Origin: Nitrososphaeraceae archaeon
GTDB taxonomy: Archaea; Thermoproteota; Nitrososphaeria; Nitrososphaerales; Nitrososphaeraceae
DNA: 64,000 nucleotides
Assembly (NCBI GenBank): GCA_021325295.1
Contig: JAJPHM010000013.1
Coordinates: forward strand, 1-64,000
Direction of reading: 5' to 3'
How positions within the stretch are numbered: position 1 is the stretch's first letter; each line of letters starts with the position of its first letter. Made by a program: the position numbers and the translations under genes. Of this stretch, positions 22,014 to 31,264 are shown one piece after another. Below the pieces are notes generated by a model. That model searched no databases and was not told the origin of the DNA. It saw only the letters and a program-made list of their open reading frames with translations.

Positions 22014-22486
22014 TTAGAATATACTTGTGTTTTGAGGGGCATCACTGTAAGGATAGTTTCTCGGAATCACGAGCTGAAATGTGGATGAATTGCTGCCGCC
22101 GCTGCTATTATTGTTGTTATTGCTAGTATTGTTAGTACTACTGCTGACATTGGCATAAATGCTCTGCATGGATGTGCGTATGTCATCTACTGTTGCATTA
22201 GTCGCTTTGAAGTATACTTTGAAAATTTCATCTGGCTTTTGTGGATCTGTCGACACAAATGGCATCCCAAATCCTGCATCCGTGTAAGCGCCAAATCTGC
22301 CGATAGTATAAGTACTTTCCATCCACTTTCTGTATTGGGAACATTATGACCAGATATTGCAAAAGTATTTGAAGAATAGGCGTTCGCTGTGGGCAGGAAA
22401 AAAGAAGTACCATTGATGAAAACTGCCAATAGTAAATTGGCAATGATAGCAAGACCTGGTGGCAATGTTGAAGAAAAAATGTTCAT
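22014..22486 (-). pseudogene. Secreted protein gene with frameshift
   Basis: From ATG at 22486 a signal peptide (MNIFSSTLPPGLAIIANLLL...TANAYSSN) and ISGHNVPNTESG are in one frame; the continuation STYTIGRFGAYTDAGFGMPF, KPDEIFKVYFKATNATV, an Asn/Ser-rich stretch and FQLVIPRNYPYS is in another. The interval is 473 nt, one short of 158 codons, so one base is missing near 22320-22335. No C-terminal anchor is seen. Confidence 0.6.
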
Positions 22487-23102
22487 AAAGAGCAGCCTGA
22501 ATTGAAAAAATAAAAAGTTTGGGGACCTGTTCTCCATTCTAGCTTGTTGAAGGTACTTCACCTATCTCTGTTTGAACTCTTCTGGAAAATAGGCCGAGTA
22601 GCTGCCAGGTACAGCAGTAGTCACTCAATACAGGTCAGCGTAGGTTCCATCGCATCCATGCCATACTGGTTAGCCTCTGTCACCATCAGTCGCTGGGTAG
22701 TGCCGATCAGGTTGTGTGCTACTCTGCTGCCGCTACTCTTTTATATCGACATTACGTAACATGTTATGGCATAGCATGACATCATACATATACATGCAAC
22801 AAGGATCATGGTAGGGCTACCAGCCAAGCAAAATCAAGGAAAAATGCATCAAACAGGTGTTTTTTGGCAGCAAAAGCGAGTTTTGCTGCACAATTTCACC
22901 CTGCACTAGGTATGCGGCCCGCTTGAATGCAGCCAATTATGCTGCATAAAGAGCTATTTTGCATGTTTAATTACCACAAAACGACGCAAAGGCCGCCAAA
23001 ATGCATCATAAAGTCCGACAAGTGCGCTAAATCGCCGATTAATTGTCTTCAGCAAGCCTGCCGTCTGGGGACAGCTGCCGAGCATTTATCGCAAAAGCTC
23101 CA
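22487..23102. other. Non-coding spacer, TGCA-rich
   Basis: No gene is seen. Between about 22840 and 23010 TGCA recurs at least seven times (for example ATGCATCAAA, GCTGCACAA, ATGCAGCC, GCTGCATAA, TTGCATG, ATGCATCAT) with irregular spacing of 15-45 bases. A similar TGCA-rich spacer lies at 62.7-62.9 kb. No function can be assigned. Confidence 0.4.
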
Positions 23103-23723
23103 TCACATGAACAGCTCCTTTGCCCCCTGGACCATAAACTGTACTGCAATTGCGGCTATAAAGACTGCAAATACTCTGGTAATTATCATCGAACCCCGCC
23201 TTCCAAGAACCCTGTATATCTGGTCAACAAACTTTAGCACGACAAAAGTGATACCTATTACGATCAGGATAGACAGCGCGGTAGTCACAAGGCCAGAAGT
23301 TTGAAACGAAATTATCACAGCCGTGATGGCACCGGGGCCGGCAAGTAAAGGAAAGGCAAGCGGCACTACTCCTGATTCTCCCTGCATCGATACCCCTCCA
23401 AATCTCCATTCTCCGTGAGTTAAAAGCTCGATTGCAACTATAAACAGCAGGACCCCGCCGGCAATCATAAAGCTGAAAATTGTCACGCCAAAAATAACCA
23501 GTATCTGCGATCCTGCAAATGCAAACACAAAAAGCAAAATCGCTGCAGTAACTATAGCTGTCTTTGAGACCTCTGCTCTTTCTGCCTTCTGCATTCTGCT
23601 TGTCAGGGCAATAAAGACAGGAACGCTTCCAACAGGGTCAATCACTACAAAGAGGGCAATTACAGATTTGACAAGGTCTTGGCCCAGATTTGGCGAGACA
23701 GCGAACAGTTCTGGACCTGGCAC
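23103..23723 (-). CDS. marC: MarC family membrane protein
   Basis: 206 residues with six transmembrane helices. Seen: VIALFVVIDPVGSVPVFIALT (family signature of a Pro-containing helix), a repeated half (PLAFPLLAGPGAITAVIISFQ) and the final helix IAAIAVQFMVQG. MarC/UPF0056 proteins are of unknown transport function; the link to antibiotic resistance in bacteria is not upheld. Monocistronic here. Confidence 0.9.
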   Translation of the reverse strand: MPGPELFAVSPNLGQDLVKSVIALFVVIDPVGSVPVFIALTSRMQKAERAEVSKTAIVTAAILLFVFAFAGSQILVIFGVTIFSFMIAGGVLLFIVAIELLTHGEWRFGGVSMQGESGVVPLAFPLLAGPGAITAVIISFQTSGLVTTALSILIVIGITFVVLKFVDQIYRVLGRRGSMIITRVFAVFIAAIAVQFMVQGAKELFM

Positions 23724-23924
23724 CTGAAAACAAAAGACAAATGCAAGCCGAAATAATAATACTTGTGACAGATTCTATCAGCTTGTGATATTATGGTCTG
23801 GCTACAGACTACGCTATCCGGAGATAACCAGATTATCGCAAAGCAGGCAAACAAACAATCTGAAACCTTTGCCTTCAGAATAATCTTCTGTATCTGTAAA
23901 AAGACATGTTGAGCAACCAGGATT

Positions 23925-24236
23925 ATGTCTTCAAGCAGAGAGAATCCAGAGCAAATTCCAACCAGACAAAATGAAGCAGAGACAAGGGCAGTGATAAGCG
24001 AGCAGGGAGGCGTGGAAGGCGAGAGAAAAGATGTGGACGTAAAAGATTACCCCCAAGTAGCCGAGATAGCCCAGGCGCTCAAGGATATCGAGTTCCCTGC
24101 AGACAAGAACACCATAATTGAATACGCAAAGTCCCAGCCGCAGTCATCTGAAATCCTGCCGGTACTGGAAAAATTAGAAGATAAGGAATACATGAACGTC
24201 TCTGATGTCTCAAAAGCTGCGGGGCTAGTAAGGTAA
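23925..24236 (+). CDS. DUF2795 domain protein
   Basis: 103 residues. The C-terminal half (VAEIAQALKDIEFPADKNTIIEYAKSQ and LEKLEDKEYMNVSDVSKAAGLV) is the DUF2795 helical domain in which a conserved G/A-x-x-FPA and YA motifs occur. The N-terminal 45 residues are polar and charged. The family has no known biochemical function. Confidence 0.8.
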   Translation: MSSSRENPEQIPTRQNEAETRAVISEQGGVEGERKDVDVKDYPQVAEIAQALKDIEFPADKNTIIEYAKSQPQSSEILPVLEKLEDKEYMNVSDVSKAAGLVR

Positions 24237-24525
24237 GGAAACTCATTCGTTCATTCACTCACCTGCTCGCTCTCGCATACCTGCACAAGGGAAGCAAGCC
24301 AACAAAATAGGACCACAAATGCCCGCCCGCTGCCACTGCTGAATCGAAACTTTCCCCTGACTTGTTTTCGCCAAGGTAAGGTTAAAGAATGTATTATGGT
24401 CAGCCGCCATCTATGCTCGTATCTAATCTCATATGACCGGGGCAATTTCTATACATTAATTCACCCTAGTAAGCGGTGAAATAAATTAATTAACAGGTTG
24501 ACCAAAGATCAGCCAGCAATAATAA
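24237..24525. other. Intergenic promoter region
   Basis: AT-rich spacer before the DUF373 gene; no gene seen. A stretch AATAAATTAATTAA near 24480-24493 may serve as TATA box for the gene at 24526. Confidence 0.35.
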
Positions 24526-25698
24526 ATGTCGTCGCTCCCTGCAGGCTATAAAAAGGATATTCCTAGGGTCTCTAGGCTATCCAAGGCTGCAGGCCACAGC
24601 AAGATACTTGTGCTGTGCATAGACCGTGACGACGACATCGGCTCAAAGGGTGGTATCGAGACCCCTATAGTCGGCCGTGACTCCTGCATCAATGCCGGCA
24701 CCAGGCTTGCAATAGAGGACCCTGAAGATGCCGATGCAAACGCCATCTTTGGCGCAATCAAGACATATGAGGAACTTGTAAGCAAAGGCTACAACACAGA
24801 GGTTGCAATTGTAGCCGGCAAGGAAAACCGTGGCGTCGAGGCAGACGAGAAGATAAGCTTGGAGATACAGAGTATTCTTGACAAATACCCGGCAGATGCA
24901 GCAGTGCTTGTCTCTGACGGAGAAGACGACGAAAGAGTTCTTCCTGTTATACAATCATGGCTTCCAGTTATATCCGTCCAGCGCATAATAATGAGGCATA
25001 GCAGAAGTGTCGAGTACTCTTATGCTGTCTTGGGAAGGTACATCAGGATGCTTGCATTTGACTCCCAGTACTCAAAGTTCTTCCTTGGTGTGCCTGGAAT
25101 CTTGCTTTTTGCCGGCGGTCTTGCAGTCGCTTTTGGTGTTACCAAATGGCTTATGGCCCTGATACTTGGCATACTTGGCGGGGCTTTTATTATCAGGGCA
25201 TTTGATATCGACAAGGCAGTCGGGTCGCTAGGAAGGCTAACTCCGGTCAGCTTTATCAAAATCTTCTCGATATTTGCCGGGGTTTTGATAATTCTTGCGT
25301 CGCTTGCAAACGGAATATCAAGCATCCCTCAGGGGACGATAAGGCCGGACGCAAGTGCAATAGACATAGCAACAAACAGAATAGTAGTAGGCAGCTTTAT
25401 GCATGGCACAGTTACACTTCTCTGGATAGGAATTGCAACCATTTTGGGAGGATTTTTGCTCAGCAACTGGTTCAAAGGTAGAAGCATACGCATGATGTCA
25501 AACATCCTGAGCCTGGCTGTCCTTGCACTTCTGTATATTCCAGTCCAGCAATTTACCTCTGTGCTGACTGAAGGAACCAATCCATTTACACTGATCTCGT
25601 CACTTCTTGTAGGTCTGGCAGTATCGCTTGTTGCGGCTACTTTTGTATTCCAGTATTTCAGGAACAAAAAGGGCGAGAGCAAGCCACTTGCAGATTGA
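24526..25698 (+). CDS. DUF373 family membrane protein
   Basis: 390 residues. Residues about 25-170 form a Rossmann-like soluble part (ILVLCIDRDDDIG, GRDSCINAGTRLAIEDPEDADANAIFGAI, VAIVAGKENRGVEADEKI, DAAVLVSDGEDDERVLP), then about six transmembrane helices from 185 on. This order is specific to the archaeal DUF373 family. Function unknown. It is followed 24 bases later by a small ORF and then the Nudix gene. Confidence 0.9.
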   Translation: MSSLPAGYKKDIPRVSRLSKAAGHSKILVLCIDRDDDIGSKGGIETPIVGRDSCINAGTRLAIEDPEDADANAIFGAIKTYEELVSKGYNTEVAIVAGKENRGVEADEKISLEIQSILDKYPADAAVLVSDGEDDERVLPVIQSWLPVISVQRIIMRHSRSVEYSYAVLGRYIRMLAFDSQYSKFFLGVPGILLFAGGLAVAFGVTKWLMALILGILGGAFIIRAFDIDKAVGSLGRLTPVSFIKIFSIFAGVLIILASLANGISSIPQGTIRPDASAIDIATNRIVVGSFMHGTVTLLWIGIATILGGFLLSNWFKGRSIRMMSNILSLAVLALLYIPVQQFTSVLTEGTNPFTLISSLLVGLAVSLVAATFVFQYFRNKKGESKPLAD

Positions 25699-25722
25699 GG
25701 CAAACGGTGTTACCTTGCCTAA

Positions 25723-25986
25723 ATGGATGATATCTGGCAGACTGGCAAAATAGGCAAGCAAGCTAAAACAAAGACAAAGCAAAAGGAAAATAAATTGGAT
25801 CTTCCGCCGCCATCAAATATGCCTCAACATGGCGATTTTGACTCTGCCTCTCAGAAATGGTACTGCCGGTACTGGATGGATCTGAATGAATGGTATGACG
25901 TTCATGACTATGCACCTCCATCTCTTCAGAAGGCAGGAAATGAAGAAGGCACTGCCAGCCAAGATGGATCAGAAGATCAAGATTGA
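25723..25986 (+). CDS. Hypothetical Lys/Gln-rich small protein
   Basis: 87 residues. A basic N-terminus (KIGKQAKTKTKQKENK) precedes a conserved-looking aromatic core (SASQKWYCRYWMDLNEWYDVHDY) and an acidic tail. No family recognised; the Trp/Tyr-rich core suggests a real protein. Lies between DUF373 and the Nudix gene on the same strand. Confidence 0.6.
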   Translation: MDDIWQTGKIGKQAKTKTKQKENKLDLPPPSNMPQHGDFDSASQKWYCRYWMDLNEWYDVHDYAPPSLQKAGNEEGTASQDGSEDQD

Positions 25987-26031
25987 CAGGCTAAAAGGAT
26001 AAAAGCTTAGCAAGCTATCCCTAAAGAATCC

Positions 26032-26457
26032 TTGGTAGATGAAAGTTCAGCTGGGGCGATAATCTTTTATCTAGCCGGTGCAGACGAGCCGGAATACCTG
26101 CTGCTGCACTATACTTCAGGCCACTGGGATTTTCCCAAAGGAAACATTGAAAGGGGCGAGGACGAAATGCAGGCAGCCATCAGAGAGATACTGGAAGAAA
26201 CCGGCATAACCGGTGTAGCTTTTTTGGAGGGGTTTAGGAAAAAAATAGAATACAGGTACAAGCGTGGAGGCAAGCTGGTGCAAAAGCAGGTAGTTCTATA
26301 TCTTGGCGAGAGCAACACACAGAAAGTAACGCTGTCTGATGAGCATATTGGCTACGCATGGAAAAGATATGCCGATGCAATGAATCAGCTGACCTACAAG
26401 AATGCAAAGGATGCGCTGACAGACGCCAAGGTATTTTTGAAGCAGAAATTAAATTGA
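26032..26457 (+). CDS. Nudix hydrolase, Ap4A-hydrolase type
   Basis: 141 residues from TTG at 26032. Complete Nudix box: GNIERGEDEMQAAIREILEETGI (residues about 39-61). Preceded by SGHWDFPKGNIE, as in bis(5'-nucleosyl)-tetraphosphatases, which split diadenosine tetraphosphate. Substrate is inferred from overall resemblance. Cytosolic housecleaning enzyme. Confidence 0.85.
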   Translation: MVDESSAGAIIFYLAGADEPEYLLLHYTSGHWDFPKGNIERGEDEMQAAIREILEETGITGVAFLEGFRKKIEYRYKRGGKLVQKQVVLYLGESNTQKVTLSDEHIGYAWKRYADAMNQLTYKNAKDALTDAKVFLKQKLN

Positions 26458-26513
26458 CTTGGCCTGCCATGGCCTTAGTCGGGCACAGTTTAATCTGTCT
26501 AACTTGCCTAGAC

Positions 26514-27284
26514 TTACCCCTGAGCTTGGCTTGCTGATACTATCCTGCCCTGAATTTTCTCTGCAGCCTCAGCCGGCTTGTCTGACTCTATGATGGACCG
26601 TCCCACAATGAAATAATTCACCCCGCTTCTGGCAGCTTGTTCTATCTCGCCTCCCTGTACTCCGATTCCCGGTGAATAAACGGGCATGCTATCCAGCTTT
26701 CGCTTGGAAACATCCTTCAATATCTCAAGCTGTGTGGCGCCTACTATGATACCATCAGCATTGGATTCTGATGCCCTGCTCAGAAATTCCCTGTACAGGG
26801 GGATTCTGCCGCCGTTACTGCCAGCTTCAATGATTTCAAGGCCGTAGCCTTCCTTGGCACCGGGGTGGCTCATATACACAAGGGCAAGTATCCCAGCATC
26901 AATTCCATGAGCATCAGATACTGCTTTCCGTAGAGCGTCTCTCCCGATAAATGGGTTGAGTATTGTGGCATCAAATCCCATCTGTGTCAGGTAGTCTAGC
27001 GCAACTTTGTTTGTATTTTCTATATCATTTAGCTTGATGTCGGCAATACATTGCAACCCGTAAGAATGGGCCAGCTTGTTGATTGAAGATATCTCTGCAA
27101 AGGACAGAGGAAGCAGAAGATGCAGGTTTATTTTTACTGCACATATGTACTGCTGCAAAGAACCAATCATCTTCATGGCAGAACCGCCAATGTCATGTCT
27201 GGGGGTCAAGTCAAGAGCAAGAACCAGGCTGCTGTGCTTGTCCTTTGCAGAATCCCTTATTCTGTCCCTAAACGCCCTGGCCAT
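26514..27284 (-). CDS. pyrF: Orotidine 5'-phosphate decarboxylase
   Basis: 256 residues, TIM-barrel. Seen: LVLALDLTP (N-terminal Asp), CAVKINLHLL (Lys), the catalytic array DIKLNDIENTN (Asp-x-Lys-x-x-Asp), and the phosphate-binding GIGVQGGEIEQAARSGVNYFIVGRSI at the C-terminus. Converts OMP to UMP. Its start overlaps the upstream hypothetical gene by 17 bases, so they are co-transcribed. Confidence 0.93.
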   Translation of the reverse strand: MARAFRDRIRDSAKDKHSSLVLALDLTPRHDIGGSAMKMIGSLQQYICAVKINLHLLLPLSFAEISSINKLAHSYGLQCIADIKLNDIENTNKVALDYLTQMGFDATILNPFIGRDALRKAVSDAHGIDAGILALVYMSHPGAKEGYGLEIIEAGSNGGRIPLYREFLSRASESNADGIIVGATQLEILKDVSKRKLDSMPVYSPGIGVQGGEIEQAARSGVNYFIVGRSIIESDKPAEAAEKIQGRIVSASQAQG

Positions 27285-27960
27285 AGGTCTTCACAAGTGG
27301 ATGGGCAGACGCAAGCTTGACAAGCTTCAGGTAGATATAGCCGTGCTCATCTATTCTTGAAGAAAAGAGGGGCTGCTCTACCTTCTGGCTTGAATATCGC
27401 AAAAACGGATCCTTTGGTTCATGATCTATCGAAACGTAGTAAAAGTAGGCAACAGTATCGTTGTCGTTCATGCTCATGGCAGCGCCTACGATAACTCTGG
27501 AGCCTTCCCTGAACATAAACAGCGGCAGCGGAGGCTCATCATACATTGTCTTGTAGGCAGCCACCTTTGCAAGGCTGGCCAGATCCTTTAGCTGTATCAC
27601 AAAATACCCGGAATTTTTGTCGATCTTGATAGCCTTCCTAGCCATAGCTGGCGGAAACCTAGAGACATTTATGATGGGTGAATATACAAAGGTCGGGTTG
27701 ACCACAGAATCAACAACCGTGACTTCTTCAATGCCGTTGCTGACCCTGTATGCAAGGTACTGACCTTCCTTCAGTTCAGGAGTAGATGCAAAGTAGATTA
27801 CAGACCTTCCTCCAATAAAGTCTGCCTGGACGGCCAGAATGTGTTCGCCGGATAACGCAAGAGAGAACGCAGGAAGAGGAGTCCGCTCAAGGGCACAAAC
27901 CAGCCTGCCAAAATCCTTGATGCTGTCAAGCTGAACATAACATGGAGCCTTCAACCGCAA
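27268..27960 (-). CDS. Conserved hypothetical protein upstream of pyrF
   Basis: 230 residues, no transmembrane segment. Two related parts of strands and helices (LDSIKDFGRLVCALERTPLPAF and LKDLASLAKVAAYKTMYDEPPLP each begin with a similar turn). No recognised family. Overlap with pyrF argues for a common operon but not for a shared pathway. Confidence 0.65.
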   Translation of the reverse strand: MRLKAPCYVQLDSIKDFGRLVCALERTPLPAFSLALSGEHILAVQADFIGGRSVIYFASTPELKEGQYLAYRVSNGIEEVTVVDSVVNPTFVYSPIINVSRFPPAMARKAIKIDKNSGYFVIQLKDLASLAKVAAYKTMYDEPPLPLFMFREGSRVIVGAAMSMNDNDTVAYFYYVSIDHEPKDPFLRYSSQKVEQPLFSSRIDEHGYIYLKLVKLASAHPLVKTYGQGV

Positions 27961-28038
27961 TCTAATCTAATTGCAACTCTTGCAGGTAGACTATTAAAGT
28001 CATCCGATTCAATTAATGGCTAGCAGTTTCCGGCTATC

Positions 28039-28521
28039 GTGGCCTTATGCGGGATCGCTGCCGCAGAAAAAAGCCATGACCTGACTCCGGTGTTGAGTAG
28101 TTCAGTGAAAGAAAATAATAGTAATAATAATGACAACAATAAAAGCGGTGTCAAGCTCTACAAGCTTATCGACCAGGCAACCAAGGCCCTCCAGGCCTCC
28201 GGTGAACTTGATATCTGGCGGGCATATGTCTGTGTAGAATATGCTATTCTTGACCTGAAGCTTCGATATAACATTCAGGAGCAGACATTAAACACAGATA
28301 CAATAATTACGAGTGCAAATCCAGCTGTAAAGCAGACAGGAAGAAAAGGAACTGCCAAGGAGCCCAAGAGCAGAAAAAGACAAGTTGCATCGGAGGACCA
28401 TTTGGACGAAGTCAAGGCAAGGATTCAGAATCTTGACCTTGACCAAGACAGAAAGACACTGCTGCAGGAATTAAGGTCATGCCGAGATATTTTGAAGGCT
28501 CTGGCAAGTCAGCAATGGTAG
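28039..28521 (+). CDS. Hypothetical protein, Asn-rich N-terminus
   Basis: 160 residues from GTG at 28039. An Asn-rich low-complexity part precedes a helical core (VKLYKLIDQATKALQASGELDIWRAYVCVEYAILDLKL) and a basic linker, then a C-terminal helix pair (DEVKARIQNLDLDQDRKTLL, LRSCRDILKAL). No family recognised. Divergent to the 27960 gene. Confidence 0.55.
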   Translation: MALCGIAAAEKSHDLTPVLSSSVKENNSNNNDNNKSGVKLYKLIDQATKALQASGELDIWRAYVCVEYAILDLKLRYNIQEQTLNTDTIITSANPAVKQTGRKGTAKEPKSRKRQVASEDHLDEVKARIQNLDLDQDRKTLLQELRSCRDILKALASQQW

Positions 28522-28627
28522 TATGTTGAGGCCAAGCAGATCAGCAAGTTATCCATGCCTTTCATTTTCTTGCTTAACTGTGCGGAATAAAAGTAAAGAA
28601 TGCAACGTAGCGTAACGTAAAGTTAGG

Positions 28628-29632
28628 TCAGGGTCGCCTGTCGACTATTTCATCCAGATCAGGTCCTGTCCCAATGAGCGTCACTTTCAGCCCTGTCTCC
28701 CCTTCAATTTCTTCAATGAATCGTCTGGCAGTGCTGGGCAGCTTTGCATATTCTCTTATTCCAGCAGATTCAGGGAAGAGTACGTCAAGCTTTGTAACGG
28801 CCAGCTGCGTTGCGCTGTTTATCCTTACAGCTTTTTTCGCAAGCTCCATATCAAAAGGAGACGACCTTCTCTGCCTTCCGGTAACGCTGCCAAATTCAAG
28901 CCAGCCCCTCTTCTTTGCTTCTTCTTCACTTATCTCATTCTGCAATGGCCCTCCTCCAACGCGGGTAACATAGGACTTGAAGACTACAAGAACTTCATCT
29001 ACCCTCTTTGGGCCTATACCCACATCAGCACAAATTCCCGATGCAGTCACGTCCTTTGATGTGACATACGGGTATCCGCCATGGAACAAAGAGAGAAAAG
29101 TCCCCTGTGTCCCTTCGACTATTACATTTTCTCTGCTATCCAGAGCATAGTTTACTGAATTGCTGACATCCTCTATGAATAGAGACAGCTCAGGAATATC
29201 TCTGGCAAGCTTGAGTGTCCTCAATGCCCTGTCTGCATTTGCAGGTCCTGTGCCTGTGCCTGTAGTGCCGACTCGGGATTTCAGATGGCTGTCAGTCGAA
29301 TCCCTGCCAATGTGATTCTGCTCAATAATACCGCATTGTGAATCGACAAAAGTCCTATCATCTGATTTGAATGCCGCAATCTCATCCAAAAGAATCTTGG
29401 GGTTTACCAGTACTCCTGCACCTATCAAAAGCCTCGTCGATGGGTTGAGTGCAGTACTTGGCAGCATGCGGACCTTGTATGTTCTGCCATTGAAAGCAAA
29501 AGTATGTCCTGCATTTGGACCCACTCCTCCCCTGACGGCTATTGAGGGATTGTCTTGCTTGGCAAGATAAGCAATAATCTTTCCCTTTCCCTCGTCTCCA
29601 TAAAACCCACCGACTGTTACAAGGCATGGCAT
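28628..29632 (-). CDS. purA: Adenylosuccinate synthetase (short archaeal form)
   Basis: 334 residues. Seen: VGGFYGDEGKGKI (GTP-binding and catalytic Asp/His), GVGPNAGHTF, VGTTGTGTGPANADR, VIVEGTQGTFLSLFHG, GRQRRSSPFDMELAKKAVRIN and TKLDVLFP. This is the shorter archaeal PurA (about 340 rather than 430 residues). Converts IMP, Asp and GTP to adenylosuccinate. Monocistronic. Confidence 0.95.
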   Translation of the reverse strand: MPCLVTVGGFYGDEGKGKIIAYLAKQDNPSIAVRGGVGPNAGHTFAFNGRTYKVRMLPSTALNPSTRLLIGAGVLVNPKILLDEIAAFKSDDRTFVDSQCGIIEQNHIGRDSTDSHLKSRVGTTGTGTGPANADRALRTLKLARDIPELSLFIEDVSNSVNYALDSRENVIVEGTQGTFLSLFHGGYPYVTSKDVTASGICADVGIGPKRVDEVLVVFKSYVTRVGGGPLQNEISEEEAKKRGWLEFGSVTGRQRRSSPFDMELAKKAVRINSATQLAVTKLDVLFPESAGIREYAKLPSTARRFIEEIEGETGLKVTLIGTGPDLDEIVDRRP

Positions 29633-29890
29633 CTAGGAATCAACAACCCAATCAATCGTCTGTTCTAGTCTATGGTTATTTAATCCTAGTCAGACGACAT
29701 AGGGCTGCAAAAAAGGTAAGAGATGAGATGTGCATCAGTTTTCATAGCGTTGCAAGAAGTGACAACAATAAAGGAAGTTTGGCGCACAAACAACAGCTAG
29801 CTACCTGTCTATTCCCCTATACCATATTATATCACATTGTATCATAGTTCATTGCGAATCCACATACGATACTATAGCCATGAATAAATA

Positions 29891-30382
29891 ATGCCTTCAA
29901 TATTTCCTGATGTGTCAATAAACCCAACTACAGCCGGTAACATTATCCAGATCCTCTCAGGTCTGCCCGACTTTTTGAGAAAGCCTATGCTGCGGCGAAG
30001 ATTAAGTGAGTTTTACACACTTGACCATGCTGACAGATGTGAAACAATAGCCATGGCCCTGCAAGCTGCGCCTTCAATTGAAAGCGGCAAGCTGTCAATT
30101 CTGGTCAGAACGTGGCTTGAGGTTCTGGCAGAAATGGACCGTGAAAAAAGAACTATAATGTTTGGAATATATTGTGAGGAGCTGTTGAAGCGCCCAAACA
30201 TCCTGAATGGGCTTAACATAAAGTCCCTTACGGATACTTTCCTGTCACTTGACCCTGCGCAAAGGGAAAAGATAGTAGATTCGCTGAAAGAAGCAGTCCT
30301 TGCTATTCCAAAAAGACAGAAAATTCTGAAATTGATTCCACAATACTCGCTGAATGCACTTGGCCTTGACCTAGTTGGTTGA
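29891..30382 (+). CDS. Conserved hypothetical helical protein
   Basis: 163 residues, almost entirely alpha-helical by composition: LSGLPDFLRKPMLRRRLSEFYTL, IEFAL-like ETIAMALQAAP, IKSLTDTFLSLDPAQREKIVDSLKEAVL, KILKLIPQYSLNALGL. No enzyme motif. Lies alone between purA (minus) and the zinc-binding gene. I do not recognise the family. Confidence 0.65.
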   Translation: MPSIFPDVSINPTTAGNIIQILSGLPDFLRKPMLRRRLSEFYTLDHADRCETIAMALQAAPSIESGKLSILVRTWLEVLAEMDREKRTIMFGIYCEELLKRPNILNGLNIKSLTDTFLSLDPAQREKIVDSLKEAVLAIPKRQKILKLIPQYSLNALGLDLVG

Positions 30383-30462
30383 CCTACGCATTGAGGAGGA
30401 TATTATGAGAGTAGAACAGAATAGAGCAGAGCGGCAGGCTTGGCTCGGTTAAATGAAATCTG

Positions 30463-30717
30463 TCATGGTCTTTTGTCGGGATTTTTCTGAAGCTCCCCTT
30501 CTCCCTTCTCAAGGCCAAAAAATACTTTCTCATATTTGCGCAGGGCCTTTCTATGCTCGGGAAGTGACATATCAAGCCTCATTTCATTCATGACCATAAC
30601 AGCATAGGTAGTCCACTCCTTCCAGCATTCGGAACATGCAGGATATTTTTCTGCAGCAGGATCTTCAATCATTTTCTCGTCAAAGGTCTTGCCGCACTTC
30701 AAGCAAGTTTTTGTCAC
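30463..30717 (-). CDS. Zinc-ribbon protein with YggX-like iron-trafficking domain
   Basis: 84 residues. N-terminal CLKCGKTFDEK and ACSEC form a zinc ribbon; the following CWKEWTTYAVMVMNEMRLDMSLPEHRKALRKYEKVFFG closely follows the helices of bacterial Fe(2+)-trafficking protein YggX (AWKEWLKHQTMLINE-type pattern and a final FLFG). The link to oxidative damage protection is inferred from this resemblance. Lone gene. Confidence 0.6.
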   Translation of the reverse strand: MTKTCLKCGKTFDEKMIEDPAAEKYPACSECWKEWTTYAVMVMNEMRLDMSLPEHRKALRKYEKVFFGLEKGEGELQKNPDKRP

Positions 30718-30820
30718 CTGTGGGATGCTGCATAATGGTTATTTTATTCTTTTAGTTAGCCCTGCCGCCTGTTGCTGCATACCATAAACGTTATTATACT
30801 TTCTATGCGGATTTTCTTAT

Positions 30821-30985
30821 ATGAAGGTCCGGTGCCCTGACTGCAAGGCAGTAGCCGAACTGTCGGATGATTTTTCATCTGTCAAATGCTCAAACTGTTC
30901 ATTTGATATGACATATGGCGAATACGTAAAATATATTGCCTACAAGGACCCGCGATACCGCGATATATTGAGCGACTACAAATGA
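30821..30985 (+). CDS. Mini zinc-ribbon protein
   Basis: 54 residues from ATG at 30821: VRCPDCKAVAELSDDF then KCSNCSFDMTYGEYVKYIAYKDPRYRDIL. The CxxC...CxxC spacing of 18 fits a rubredoxin-like zinc ribbon. Short, but the pattern and clean frame make it a likely real gene missed by length cut-offs. A TATA-like TTATTATAC lies about 25-30 bases upstream. Confidence 0.6.
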   Translation: MKVRCPDCKAVAELSDDFSSVKCSNCSFDMTYGEYVKYIAYKDPRYRDILSDYK

Positions 30986-31264
30986 AACAAATACTTGTTG
31001 AAGGCAGCTCTGTGTTTCATTGAGGCTGGCAATTTTACACTATTGTATTGTATTATAAGATGCCAAAATGTGGCTGCACAAATGCACCTGCATTGGCATT
31101 AGCCGGCTGCCTGCAGTAATACCCCGCTTTGTGGCGTTTGCTAACAAAGACAAGGAATTGGTAACAGCCCAGAATAGAACCGTCAAGTCTATTAATTTGA
31201 ACCCTAGGATTAATAGTTGGCCAGATTTAACTGTAGATGATTGAATCTCCCGTTTGAGATTGTA

